DNA from: Kappaphycus alvarezii
Lineage: Eukaryota; Rhodophyta; Florideophyceae; Gigartinales; Solieriaceae
Length of the DNA: 64,000 nucleotides
NCBI GenBank assembly: GCA_002205965.3
Contig: NADL03000599.1
Coordinates: 62,001 to 126,000, forward strand
Direction of reading: 5' to 3'
Below, one piece after another: positions 12,593 through 23,098 of the stretch (its first letter is position 1; each line of letters starts with the position of its first letter). A program made the position numbers and the translations under genes. The notes below the pieces were generated by a model, which was given only the letters and a program-made list of their open reading frames with translations, ran no database searches and was not told the origin of the DNA.

Positions 12593-13600
12593 TCAGTTGA
12601 TGGAGGGACACAAATTGAAATAAATGGATGTGTGATGTGGGTATGAACACACCCTTATCTTGTATAAAAGCATTTTTGATACAGAGAGAACCGACCGGAC
12701 CTTCATCACCTTCATCGTCCTCTTAAAGTCAATAGTTGTAAAATACGCCTTAATTTCTTTGAATAACCACTTCAATATAACGCGGGCAGCAGCCATTCCC
12801 TTGTTAAACGCACTTTGATGAGGTTGTAGATTACTACAATCCTATGGAACTTCGATAAATCATTTTCTATTGTGCCCAGAGTCTCCGCAAATACAATGCT
12901 GAGTACCACTGACGTTAAGTACTGATGGAAGGAGTTCCTCTATATTGCTCCGAATGTAAAAAGTCCAATCGTTTCTTCTGCCCTCTAAAAATCATAAACC
13001 CTGCAATATGAGCCCATTCGGAGCACTAACGGAAAGAAACTTCATCGCATGTTTCCGCGTATGGCCATTATAAACAACCAACTGCAGAATATGGCTTCTG
13101 CTAGGTCTTGCTCTACCAATGACGGTTCCATCACTTAATCTAACACATTTAGTGAAGCCGCCTGTTTTCATTTGTATAACTCCGGCACATAGCCCATACC
13201 TTCAATTGATAAGTTCTGGGGTAAGTCGTACGGTGAGCAGAGATCGTTTTGTCATCAAAATCCATTCAAGTCCTTCCCAAAACATATCTGAAAGTTGCGT
13301 TGCGTGTTTACCAAATATCATCTCCAGATCAGACCATCTGGTCGGAACTTCCAATCGCCTTAGTATAACACAAGTAACCAAGATTCCGCTAACAAAGAAC
13401 CTGTTCCTGCTTGTTTTCGTTTGAAAGTTAGGCCATGCAACCACCTTTGACACTAAGTCAACATGGCGTTTCTCAAATCGGAACAGGGAAAAACAAGCCG
13501 CGTTACCAAGGTAATTGAAATTTAAGATGAAACAGTAAATGCTTTTTCTTCTACTTCGCAGTAAAATTTTCATGTATTCTGCTTGAGTTTGCATAAATTT
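12593..13600 (-). pseudogene. PIF/Harbinger-like DDE transposase, degenerate
   Basis: Minus strand. The N-terminal part (13594 to 13202) has LRRLEVPTRWSDLEMIFGKH and a helical region leading to the catalytic domain. Further on come a DGTVIG box (about 13100), a region reading VVYNGHTRKHAMKF (about 13060), and GRRNDW. The C-terminal part (about 12900 to 12593) has a GDSG box and then FNKGMAAARVILKWLFKEIK. In this family the segment with Ala-Arg and Trp-Leu-Phe holds the last acidic catalytic residue. Here that position reads as Val rather than Glu, so activity would be lost even apart from the stops and frameshifts. It cuts and pastes DNA in its family. No terminal inverted repeats could be delimited by eye. 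Confidence 0.7.
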
Positions 13601-14068
13601 GGTTGTTGTCAGAGGTATTGCACATGATATTGTAATTGAAATGATAATTTTAATTGTAAATAAGTATGTTCTTTTCTGACGCTATGAGGCACTGTAGATA
13701 AGTGCTTGTCGCCATTGGGTCGCTTTTGTTCGGCATTCCGTCTTTTTGCGGTCCTTAATTCGCCCCTTTGTCATATCTCGATTCGCTTATTACGGATTTC
13801 CGAGATCAGATTTCGATGTGACGAAAATCTTTTGCTTGAGCGGGCTATTAATACCCGATTAAAGGAATGTAGGCCCTCAAACTGTAATAATTCCCGACCC
13901 ACTCCCGAAAATTAGCGTAATTATGAACGGACATGATAGTAGAATTACATTTATTTTCACTAAGCTGTATGATAACGGGCTGCAGTACTTAAATTTATTC
14001 TAGAATTTCTTGAAGCGTAAACTCACATTTATAGAGGAGGCTATGGGATCCTAAAATATTTGGCTGTT

Positions 14069-14342
14069 TGAAATGCTTGTTTTCTGTTTACTTAACTTTT
14101 TCCTGTGTCGGCCAAGCGATAACTACCTCCCCATCCCTCGGACTCCTGCCGCCCTTACGTCCTCTTATGGAGGCGCCCGGTCCGGGTTTTCTACGCGTGT
14201 ACAGTGCAAGTACAGTGTACACTACCACCGTACACTGTACGAGTCCACTTCCCGCTCGTACAGTAGTACTGTATACTGTACGAGCACACCTGTCCAACCA
14301 AACAGCGACACTGCTAGTCGCGCCACACAAAACTCGCGCGAA
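14069..14342 (-). repeat. 3' LTR of the complete gypsy element
   Basis: Aligns with 20320-20552 from the shared TGAAATG start to the shared AAAACTCGCGCGA end. It is about 35-40 bp longer because of an extra GTACAG-type palindromic insertion (about 14240-14283). The C/T-rich block next to its inner end is the complement of a polypurine tract. Confidence 0.8.
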
Positions 14343-14544
14343 AGGCCCCCCCACTCATTGTTGGCCACGGGCGCCACAAAATAATAACGGACTGCTGCTC
14401 AGCAGACTCCAGCTCCCCCTCCCCACATAGGGGGCCCTCGCATCACCGCTCTCTCCGTCCATCCCACTCCCATACCACGTCATCTACTCTTTCCATCGAC
14501 CCCAGTCCACACTCAGCCCCTCAACACACTCAACCTTTCAACCT

Positions 14545-14660
14545 CCATCGAGCGAACGACCGAGGTGCTGAAAAAAAGCCGATATACGCGCGATATGCAA
14601 CACTTTCCCCGGGCGAACGACCGAAGTGCTGAAAGGCAGCCAGTGTACGCCCGGAAGTCC
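14545..14660. repeat. Direct repeat pair upstream of the H3-tail ORF
   Basis: The segment CGAACGACCGAGGTGCTGAA (about 14551) recurs as CGAACGACCGAAGTGCTGAA (about 14611) with related flanks. The unit is about 60 bp and the two copies are adjacent. It lies between the LTR and the start of the antisense ORF, so it could belong to that gene's promoter or 5' UTR. This is an inference. Confidence 0.6.
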
Positions 14661-14889
14661 CACATTCTCCACCCTCCGTCAACCCATTCTCCTCTCTTAG
14701 CATCTCAACAGCCCAAAAACCATTTGTAGCTCTTCTTTCCTTCCTTGACACCTTTAACCGCTCAAAACTGATTCACAAACCCTTTTTCTTTCTCCACATC
14801 TTCCATCGCTCATCAATCTCTTCTCCACTCTCCACCTTGCTGACTGCTCAAACTCATTCGCAACTCTTTCTTTTCTCTCTCCCTCCTCA

Positions 14890-16144
14890 ATGGCTCGAAC
14901 GAAGCAACTCGCTCATTTGAGTACTGGCGGTCGCGCACCTCGGAAGAAAATTGCCACTAAGGCGGCGCGAGTCGCCCGCGGCGCAAAGGAGCCTCCTCCA
15001 GTGGTAAGGGCGAATGTGATGCGTTTGTTTTCGGAACTTTCAGACATCCAAAAAGAGCTTTGTATCGGTAGGGAGGAGCATAACACCTTCGTTATCCACA
15101 CAGACTCCTGTGGAATCCACCCGTATTCGCGTTTCGTGTTTCGTGTTAGGATTTACTCGATCTCTTCGGAACCCGCATTAAGTATTACGTAACTCACTAC
15201 GTCGGTGAAAAGGTCACGCGTGAGGACGCCTTTCAACTCGGTCTCATGGAATCCCAGCACGATCGGCGCGTTTACGATGTGTTAGGAGAAGGGGATTGGA
15301 TCATCAGTACGGTACGTTGGGACGACGACAACCGGACTTATCGAGCAGTCGAAACGGAAATTGGAGAGAAGCACTCGGTTTTGCTCTACCTTCTCGCGTT
15401 TTCCGGTCCCCAAGAGCCAGAGGTCACTCCATCTCCCGTCAGGCCCGATTCTCCTTTGGGTGCCAAGGTCGACTCAGTGCTGTGTCGAGCTTCCACATGT
15501 GGTGCCAATTTCATCCTGGTTGTCGTGTCCAGTTTCCATCAGTTCGTTCCAGGGAGCCACGTGCTTCCCCCGATTCTTTTTTGGCCTCTCCTCGCTCCGA
15601 TGTGGTATCCCGTGATGACACCGACCTATGCATCGGTTTCTCAATCTCCAACGCCCTCTGGCAGCTGTGTGCTCCTTCCTTCGCCAGAGAGTGGTTGGAG
15701 TACTACAAGAGTAACGATCGAGCTTTGAAGACCGACATCACGCGTAAGGGTCCCGTCAGGAGTTTGAGGGACGCCAAAAAGGATGCGCTTCCCCGTTCGT
15801 TCATTCTTCATCAAATCTTCAGTCTCGATCCGGGCATCAAGGAGACTTTGGCCTTTCCGGCGGTCCATGGTTCCTGTGTTGTTCATCACTGTGTCACAAT
15901 GAACACTGAGACCGGCCACATATGGAATCCATGCGAGCGCTTTGCTCTGGAACTCTCTCCTCAAGCTCTCCGGGAATGTTTCGGCGATAATTCTACGTTC
16001 ATTTCCGTCTTAGATGTCCGGGAGGCGGTGCTCATGACTGCTGGAAAGCGCAGAAAGCGGCGTTCTGGTCGCGACTCCTTGTCAGCTCGTAAGCTCGAGC
16101 GGAGGATGAAGGAAAACCAGGGAGACAGTAGCGCCGCTCCCTAG
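14890..16144 (+). pseudogene. Antisense ORF of the gypsy element: histone H3 tail mimic + unknown domain + papain-like Cys/His segment
   Basis: The ATG at 14890 opens a frame whose residues after Met match histone H3 positions 1-26 at 20 of 26 sites (ARTKQ, STGG, APRK, ATKAAR). Lys4, Lys18 and Lys23 are kept. Lys9 is Leu, Lys14 is Arg, and Lys27 is Val. No histone fold follows. An unrecognised domain continues, with frame changes near 15108, 15145 and after about 15400. The last 500 bp are one open frame. They hold a Cys box (DLCIGFSISNAL, Cys at 15629-15631) and, about 85 residues on, a His box (HHCVTMN, His at 15887-15889) followed by GHIWNP. That is the order and spacing of a papain-like cysteine peptidase. 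The C-terminus (from about 16045) is very basic and NLS-like. It is convergent with pol, and its last codon lies about 160 bp from the end of the integrase. The frameshifts make it a pseudogene unless they are sequencing errors. Confidence 0.75.
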
Positions 16145-16302
16145 TTACTCAAGATTCAAGACTTCACCCCCAATGTTTACAATTTCTCTGCGTGCTTCTT
16201 TAGTACTTATCCTTCTATCATGCGTTCTTCTCTGTCATTGCCCTTCAATCTACTTGATTCCTGGTTCTTCTTCTCTTGCTTCCTCGATTTTATTGCTTTT
16301 CC

Positions 16303-17410
16303 TTAGCAGTGTAAATGGGTCGATCTCTTCCTACACGGGACAATCCGGCGCGCAGGAATTGCTTTCCTTGTAACGCGACAGGTGGAGGACATTAGCTCGT
16401 AGCGAGGGTGGTTCGCCTTAGTCACCCAGCACGGTCCATAGAATAATGAATCGAAAGCCGGCCACTTGCACCCCGTACTGAAGGCCGCACCGTGCGACAC
16501 CAACATTTTATCTTCAACCTTGAACTTTCTTACGTTTCCCTCGATCCTGCGGGTTCGCCAGATTTCTCCACCATACCAGCTCGCGTTCCAGAATCTCCTA
16601 AGGTCTCAATAAGCCGATGATAGGGACTTTTGTTACTGAGAAATGGTACCGATTAACTGGCCCGAATCTTGATATTAATTCCATATATCAGTCGGAAAGG
16701 GGAATGGGCGTCGATCGCGTCTGCGGTAACCATATAAGACATTGAGGAGGGCTTCTTCCAAGTCTGCCCCACCGAATACGATCGACGTTTTGAGGGCGTG
16801 CTTGATAGCTTCCACCATCCGCTCCGCGCGACCGTTTGTAATCGGCGCGTAAGGAAGCACCGCCTTCCACTCGACCCCCTTCTCTTTCGTGTACTCTTGT
16901 ACCGAACCCGCCATAAACGCAGTCACGTTATCCGAGACGCTTCTCTTGGCGGACCGAACGTAGATATTATCTCTTCCTCGATGAATCTCATCACGGTGTC
17001 GGCAGTAGAATCCGTCGTGGCCCACGCTATGAGCCACTCAGTCATATGTTTCACGGCAATCAGAATAAATCCTTTTCCTGTCTTCTAAGGCTTGAATTGT
17101 CCAGCGAAGTCCATCGAGAAGTTCTCCAAGAGTCCCGTAACGGAAGCTCTCATAGTCGAGTGATACGTCGGCAACCTCCTCGCATGCTTACACCCATCAC
17201 AACCTTGTACATACTCGGTGACATCACGTACACCCCAGGCCAACAGAATCGATCTCTCACGGACTTTATTGTCGATCCGGCGTCCCAGTAGCCAATATCA
17301 TCGTGAAAGGTGGCCATTATATCCGGTCTTTGACCGTGGAGGCACGACACGGAGTCAGTTCTTCTCGCGGCGAAAGAGGGTGTCGTTCCAGAGCATGAAA
17401 CTCTTTGCAT
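16303..17410 (-). pseudogene. Gypsy integrase domain
   Basis: Minus strand. An HHCC zinc-binding region sits at about 17330-17160 (FHDDIGYWDAG then Cys-rich). The catalytic core has Asp in a SMDFAG box (about 17120), Asp in SDNVTAF (about 16930) and Glu in NGRAERMVEAIKHALK (about 16830), so the DDE residues are present. The C-terminal module (16506 to 16303) reads FYGPCWVTKANHPRYEL and ends with ARR. This matches a GPY/F module without a chromodomain. The core spans several frames. Its role is to insert the cDNA into chromosomal DNA. Confidence 0.8.
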
Positions 17411-17456
17411 TACGTCTGACCGCGACCTTCTTCTTCGGGTCGGATTCTTGAACCCT

Positions 17457-18834
17457 TTATCCGGCTAGGAACGGTGCTACGGCTAGCAGGTGCGGTTCCA
17501 AACCGTCCAAATTTGGGTCTGCCCAATCGACTTTTGCTACCAATCCTTCCATTATGTTTTCATCGTTTCTTCTTTCATCCATCTTTTCAGATCTTCGCGA
17601 AAGATAATCTGCCGCCCTATTCGCTAATCCCGGCCGATAATTTATCTCGAAGTCGTTTTCAGCCATCAAGTACATCCATCTTGCCAACCGCCCGTGAATA
17701 TATTTCTTCTTGAACGCAGTTTGAAGTGCTTGATGGTCTTTATAAACGACGAAAGGCTTATCAGAAATAAGGTACACTCGGAACTTCTTAAGGGCGAAAA
17801 AAAAGGCGGGTGGTTCTCGTTCTCTTGTGGAGTAGCGGCGCTCCTGGTCCGTCATCGTCGAAAAGCGAACTGAATGGGATGTAATTTCCCGCCTTCTTTC
17901 TTCTGCCAAAGAAACACCCCAAGGCCTGCCGAAGAGGCGTCTGTTTCCACCAAGAAAGTAGAATTGAAACCTGGAAACGCTAATACTGGAGGGCTAGTCA
18001 GTTTCCCCTTCAAGTATTCAAAAGCCTCCTGCATCTCCGGAATCTATTCGAAACCCTTCTTGACAGAAGTTGCCGCATGCTGCACTTCTGAGCTGTCGCC
18101 AAACCCCCTTATGAAACTTTGGTATTACCCCTCGAGCCCTAGAAAACTCCTGAGTTCAGTCACTCTTTCCGGCACCGGAGCTTCCACTATATCTTTGGTC
18201 TTGTCGGGGTCCACCTTCACACCACTTGAATTAACGATGTGACCAAGCAACTTCACTTCTGACTGAGCAAAGCTGCTCTTGGTAACCTTTAACTTCAGCT
18301 TCGATGTTTTGATCCTCCTGAACACTTCCTTGCAATGAGCTATGTGTTCCTCCAACGTATTAGAGAAAATAACAACATTGTCCACGCAAAACATAGCAAA
18401 CGGTAACCCGCGAAGGACCTCGTCCTTCATCCTTTGAAACGTCGCTGGAGCGCTCATGAGTCCAAACGACATTACCTCGAACTTGTACGTTTCATATCGA
18501 GAGAAAAATGTGGTCTTTTCCTTGCAAGTTTCGGACATTTTGACCTGCCAGTATCCTGTGTGAAGGTCCAATGTTGTGAAGAACTCTGCGCCAGAGAGTT
18601 CGTCGAAGATTTTTTCTACTTTCTGTAACGGCCAGCTACTTTCTGTAACGGCCAGCGGTCTGGCTTCATCACCCTGTTCAACTGACGGTAGTCGACGCAG
18701 AACCGGGACCTTCCGTCTTTCTTCGTGGTTATCACACCCGGAAAGAACCAGGCGTACCTTGATGGCGTAATAATTACAGCTTTCAATAATTCCTTCACTT
18801 CTTTCCTTATTACTTCTTTATGCTTCGGCGGCAT
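17457..18834 (-). pseudogene. Gypsy reverse transcriptase and RNase H
   Basis: The RT starts near 18834 (SRYAWFFPGVITTKKDGRSR and FCVDYRQLN boxes) and continues at 18571-18125 (MDLHTGYWQVKM, MSFGLMSAPATFQ). The catalytic YxDD box reads CVDN: the second Asp is Asn and the Tyr is Cys, so polymerase activity is lost. RNase H follows (VETDASSAGLG at about 17950, then DHQALQTAF and ADYLSRR at about 17600). A 20-bp tandem duplication (CTACTTTCTGTAACGGCCAG twice, about 18617-18656) sits in the early RT. Frameshifts separate the blocks. Confidence 0.8.
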
Positions 18835-19480
18835 TCAGCGGGCTTTCGGATTTATCTGAGTCTCGTCCGTCAGCTCAAAAGAATGTATCACCGGCACATG
18901 AGCAGGCTTAAGATCGTGAATGTCCCAAGCTATGACATCCGTTTCCTTGAGAGCAATCTCCAGCTCCTTCTGATTCTTCTTTTTGAGATGGTCCAGCTTC
19001 GAGGCCAATAGAGCCGAGCGGTCCACCTCCACTTTTAACTCTTTCTTAACTTCAGTCTTCGCAGAGCGAGGTAGATCAGGCTCGTACGGTTCCTTGTTAA
19101 TGATGGCTAAGACCAGGACTTGTTCGGTATCCGATCCACCATCACTTTCGATAGACGACGAGAAAGGGTGGAGAGATTCTTCATCGTCCTTTGGGGGGGT
19201 GAAGTCCTCAGTGTCCGTCTGAGCCCCATTGATTCTGGACGGCTCATTGAAGAATGGTAACACAACCTCTTCTTCTCTCATAACCAAAGTGACGTGTTGG
19301 AGTGCACAATCAATGCGCGTCTGGAGAGCTTCCAGAGTCGTGCTTCCAACAATAATGTCGAACGGGGCATTGTTGACCACCAGGAACTCTAGATGCACGA
19401 CTCTTGACCCATAAGACACCGGCACTCCTTTGAGCTTACCAATAACCTTGGCGACAGTTACGTCTGCTAGGGGTCTTTAG
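18835..19480 (-). pseudogene. Gypsy aspartic protease remnant and acidic linker
   Basis: One 196-codon open frame. FDIIVGSTTLEALQ matches the C-terminal hydrophobic-Gly box of retropepsins. The active-site Asp-Ser/Thr-Gly box that should lie upstream is not found. The 19480-19510 region is instead filled by short A/T-rich direct repeats (TCTTTAGGG). An acidic linker follows, then the run into the RT. Confidence 0.6.
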
Positions 19481-19499
19481 GGAATTTCTCTATCTTTAG

Positions 19500-20320
19500 A
19501 GAAATCTTTAGGGTATTTCTCTATCTCTATGCGGAATATATGGGCAACGGCTCTCCCCGTGGCCCTTCTGGTTCCAATAGCTGCAAAAATAATCTGCTTT
19601 CATCTTCACCGGAGGCGCCGTTCCGTCTAATTGTTTCTTCACGAGGAACGACAGTTCAGCGAATTGGTCAGCCAACTTATCCACCTTGTTTTCCAGATGC
19701 TGAGAACTACGAACATCTGGCCTTTTGAGGATCTTCGTCGTCGTTCCACTAGATTAAATTCCTTGAATTCATTCTCCGCAGAACGTCTCCTGTCCACCCA
19801 CGAAGTCCGCGATTGCCCTTTTGAGCCCTTTGTAGTCCGTAGGGGCTCTGAAACTCACAAACTGCCCCATATCTTGATTTTCTGCCACTGCTTTCCGAAG
19901 AAGGCCAAAGTAAGCGGTATCATTGAATCCAACTCTCTTTTATAGAGCATCTAACTGCGCAAGGGAGCCTGACAAGTCCTTCGGGTCCAACCTAGCGTTG
20001 ATAGCCTTCTTTAGTTCTTCTTCCGGCGTCAGAGTCTTCCCAAACTCCTCGATGCGCTTGGCCTTAACGGTCGAATAGTCCTTCGCCTCCTCCGTCAACG
20101 CCCCGTCTCTCGCGAAAACCTCGTAGTAACGCTCAAACGCCGCGCCCTCGAGGTGGCAAAGGATCTGGAGCCCCTTTTCTAGGTCGCTTTTCCCGCGCAA
20201 AACTAAATTCTCGTACGCGAAAAGCAAGCGCGCGATTTCGGAAGAAGGTGAACCGTCGAAGGACACGTGGGATCTCGGGGAATCGTTCATCTTCTTAGTC
20301 GACCTTGGATGCGGTACCAT
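19500..20320 (-). pseudogene. Gypsy gag with damaged zinc knuckle
   Basis: The ATG at 20320 overlaps the PBS (the TG of the start codon and the next G form its first bases). The 126-codon first frame includes IARLLFAYENLVLRGKS and a long helical capsid-like region. A CCHC knuckle is visible near 19600 as C-S-Y-W-x4-H-x4-C, with the second Cys changed to Trp. The C-terminal half is in other frames. Confidence 0.75.
20303..20319 (-). other. Primer-binding site of the complete gypsy element
   Basis: Minus-strand TGGTACCGCATCCAAGG begins directly after the LTR terminal CA with no spacer. It is identical over 14 bases to the site at 2067-2080. It overlaps the gag start codon, leaving no untranslated leader between LTR and gag. 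Confidence 0.65.
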
Positions 20321-20552
20321 GAAATGGTTGTTTTCTGTTTACTCAACTTTTTCCTTTGTCGCTCAAGAGGAACCTACCTCCCCTTCCCCAGGACTCCTGC
20401 CTCCCTCTCGTCCTCTTATAGGGGCGACCGGTCCGGGGTTTCTACGCGTGTACAGCGCAAGTACAGTGTACACTACCACTGTACACTGCACAAGCACACC
20501 TGTCCAATCAAACAGCAACGGTGGTAGTCGGCGACACAAAACTCGCGCGACA
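20320..20552 (-). repeat. 5' LTR of the complete gypsy element
   Basis: 233 bp, TG...CA. It shares with the 3' LTR the block CGGTCCGGGG, TTTCTACGCGTGTACAG, the GTACAGTGTACACTACCAC palindromes and the AAAACTCGCGCGA end. The two LTRs have diverged by many substitutions plus an indel, so the insertion is old. Confidence 0.8.
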
Positions 20553-20587
20553 CCGTTTTCAATATCCTGAATTGACCTGCTTGATTC

Positions 20588-20836
20588 TTAACTTTTTTGG
20601 TCGACAAAATAGAAATAGCTCATTAGACGATGCCATCTGTCCTTTCCAACGATGTTGTTCAATTGCGGACGAAAAAGGAAAATTTCATGTACAAGCAACC
20701 ATATAAAGGCATATGTCACCGTGACATTTTGGGAAATAGTTATTTGATAAAATTCGTCCAGATTTGCCCGCCACGTGTCGCTCTCGCTCTCATGAGGTCG
20801 CAAGGCTGTAGCGCTTTTTTTGAACGATTTCAACAT
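20588..20836 (-). pseudogene. Possible piggyBac-like transposase N-terminal fragment
   Basis: An 82-codon minus frame contains NNIVGKDRWHRLMSYFYFVD, which resembles the 'RF..I...LHFND' region of piggyBac transposases. There are no catalytic residues, and it stops next to the LTR. The assignment is weak. Confidence 0.25.
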
Positions 20837-22180
20837 AAAGAGGGGGGAGCAGTTGTTTCTAATCGAATAGCAGTTGTTTTAAATCAGCGATTGTAAAACC
20901 GTTGTACTGCAATGTCATCCAGCCACATTCGTGAGAACATTTTTTATTAGAATCGGCTGTGCTGGCCGGGCTTTTGCAAAAAAGCGAGAAAACTACCGAA
21001 AAAGAATAAATTTAAAGAAAACATTAACAGGCTCACCATCCTCATAGCCCTATTTGACCATCTAATAGCTTTAGTACTTCTATTCGCTTCTTTATTCAGA
21101 AACAACGATACCTCTTCAACTCACTGGCTACGATTGACTTAACACCCCCCCACTGCTACTCCTAGAAGCCCCGCGTAGATATATAAGGGGGGGATCTGGG
21201 CGATCTTTAATATTTGAAAGGTGCGATCAAATGGCTGACTACCTGCTACCAGGTTTGTGGACTGTTTTCTAGTAGCGAAGGAGTCATCGAATATTCGTTC
21301 ACCTGGGCTGCAGTCATTTTTATATGCTTTAAATACCCTCACTGCATTATGCCATGTATTCTAGCCATATTATATCCTCCTCCGCAGTAAATCACCCCTC
21401 GTTTTCTCGCCGACCTATTTGTTTCCTCAAGTCCGATTCTGTTTCAACCTCCCTGTTGTTCCTCAGGAAAACATAATACTAAGCAATCATAAAAGCCCCC
21501 AACAGGAATTCCTTCATCATGTGCTACCCATGCGATAAAAGTATTGGTGCTTGGATAGAGCTACTATTTACAGAAAGATATGTCTGAAATCAAAACAGTT
21601 CACTATAAAATGCTATTTACTATTAATTCAGGTAGTCCTAGATAACACAGCATGTGTGTCCTCACTTCAAGATGATACTGTTCACAGTTTCATCTTGCAG
21701 TTCACATGAACGGTATCAACTTACGAAAGCCGGTAAAATCGCTGTTTCAAGTCTTATGATCTGTACTGGATTCTTTTGTTTACTTTTTGATTATAGTTAT
21801 GTACAATACGAATGAAATATGCTCCTTGCGCTTCGACTATCATAAAGCATGCCTCTTCTCCGAGAAAGAAGTATAGAATAATAAATGTGCTACCGGTAGT
21901 TGACATGTGTCAGCTATGGGACACAAAATTGACCCATGTGTCGCCCACGCGACACATGGGAACATCGCTTGCAAGCAGCAAACTGCGTTAATATTAATAT
22001 GATCATTATGAGTATCTCAAGGTCACTATGTTACGCTGCATTTAGCGATGACCGTCAGCATCTATGAGAATTCTTCCATATTGTTTGTCAATAGGGTCGC
22101 GTATGTGTCACCCCACCGACACAATTTTGGGAAGCTGACAGAAATACAGCACTGCAGTATCATGATAAAAAGGCGGTAAG
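20837..22180. other. No gene; isolated TGTGTC palindromes
   Basis: AT-rich with short frames only. At 21933-21960 there is an inverted repeat with perfect 11-bp arms (CCCATGTGTCG...CGACACATGGG) around a 6-bp spacer. Further TGTGTC/GACACA motifs occur at 21905-21925 and 22098-22125. They belong to the same motif family as the array at 26.1-27.2 kb. Confidence 0.6.
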
Positions 22181-22199
22181 TTTTAAATCATGTTGATGT

Positions 22200-22990
22200 C
22201 GATATCAATACATATGTATTCTCCCTCCCCATTACTTACCCCTCCACCGTTCGCCTCATCCTCACCGTCCTGATCAAGACTGCCCTCATCGCACCCTTCG
22301 TCCCGAATCTCCTCGCGACGCTGCCAAGTCCTTGCTCCCGCCTTGCCCCGCACCCACCACACGCCTCCATCCCCACTCTGCACCGCCACCCGCACCCCCT
22401 CACGCATCCTTCTCCGCCAAGAGGCCGCTGCCACAACCACGGGCAACACACGTATCCCACCCTACACCGCCACCCCGCACCGCCACCCCGAACCACCCAA
22501 CCCGTACCACCATCTCCGAACCCCTGCCAAATGCAACCCCTTTCCACGCCTTCATTCTCAACACAGCATCCAAAACACCGTCTCCGGTACTGACGCCCAT
22601 ACTCGCAATCCCAGCACCAGATCCGGCACCGACGCCCATACCCGCATTCCCAACACCAGATATGTCCCTCACACCCGTCCCCGACAATCGACGCCCACAA
22701 CCGACGCCTACAATCCGACACTGATACCAACAACCGATGCCAGCAACTGACGCCCACATTCCTACGCCGGGACCAACACCGATACCCACACCGACACCCA
22801 CGACCGACGCCCACACTCGGACACCCACACTGGACACCGACACCCGCACTAGCACTGCCACTCCGACACTCCCAGAAACACACTCGCACTGCAGCCCGGC
22901 GGTAAGACTCCCAAAAACGCACACCTACCGCCACAGACGCCAAAACTTCCTCAACCACACACGCACCGCCACCGCCACCAAAACTTTCTG
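22200..22990. repeat. C-rich low-complexity tract
   Basis: Degenerate repeats of CCGACACCCACAC type. They keep long frames open on both strands (Pro/Thr/His-rich on plus, Gly/Val/Cys-rich on minus), so neither is accepted as a gene. It lies just upstream of the tyrosine recombinase gene. Confidence 0.7.
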
Positions 22991-23098
22991 AACATCAACC
23001 TCACCTGTGCAGGCCACACCTGCACACCTGTATCAAAAGCTGCCTCTGTAAACAAACCTCCACCACCGTCCTGGCTACCGTTCCGCGCACGATTCTTC

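Larger units (their letters stand above)
14064..20557 (-). mobile_element. Complete Ty3/gypsy LTR retrotransposon with antisense extra ORF
   Basis: Two direct repeats (14069-14342 and 20320-20552) start with TG, and the right one ends with CA. They are bordered by CTGTT (14064-14068) and CCGTT (20553-20557), a probable 5-bp target-site duplication with one mismatch. Read on the minus strand the order is: 5' LTR, PBS, gag, protease, reverse transcriptase, RNase H, integrase ending in a GPY/F-like module, then an ORF on the opposite strand (14890-16144), a G-rich tract (14343-14351 on plus, a polypurine tract on minus), and the 3' LTR. The protease-RT-RH-IN order defines Ty3/gypsy. There is no chromodomain. 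All ORFs carry lesions. Confidence 0.85.

Noticed and set aside
13960-14063. Left flank as the continuation of the piggyBac-like fragment at 20.6-20.8 kb, disrupted by the gypsy insertion
   Set aside because: No transposase-like sequence was found in any frame of the left flank, so an insertion into a piggyBac gene cannot be supported.
14890-15000. A genuine host histone H3 gene or pseudogene
   Set aside because: The histone fold is entirely missing, the next domain is shared with the second copy at 41.5 kb, and both copies sit at the same place in gypsy elements with the same derived substitutions.
22236-22958. Minus-strand ORF of 240 codons and two plus-strand ORFs of 130-135 codons
   Set aside because: They arise from C-rich short repeats that leave several frames open on both strands; the composition is Gly/Val or Pro/Thr only.
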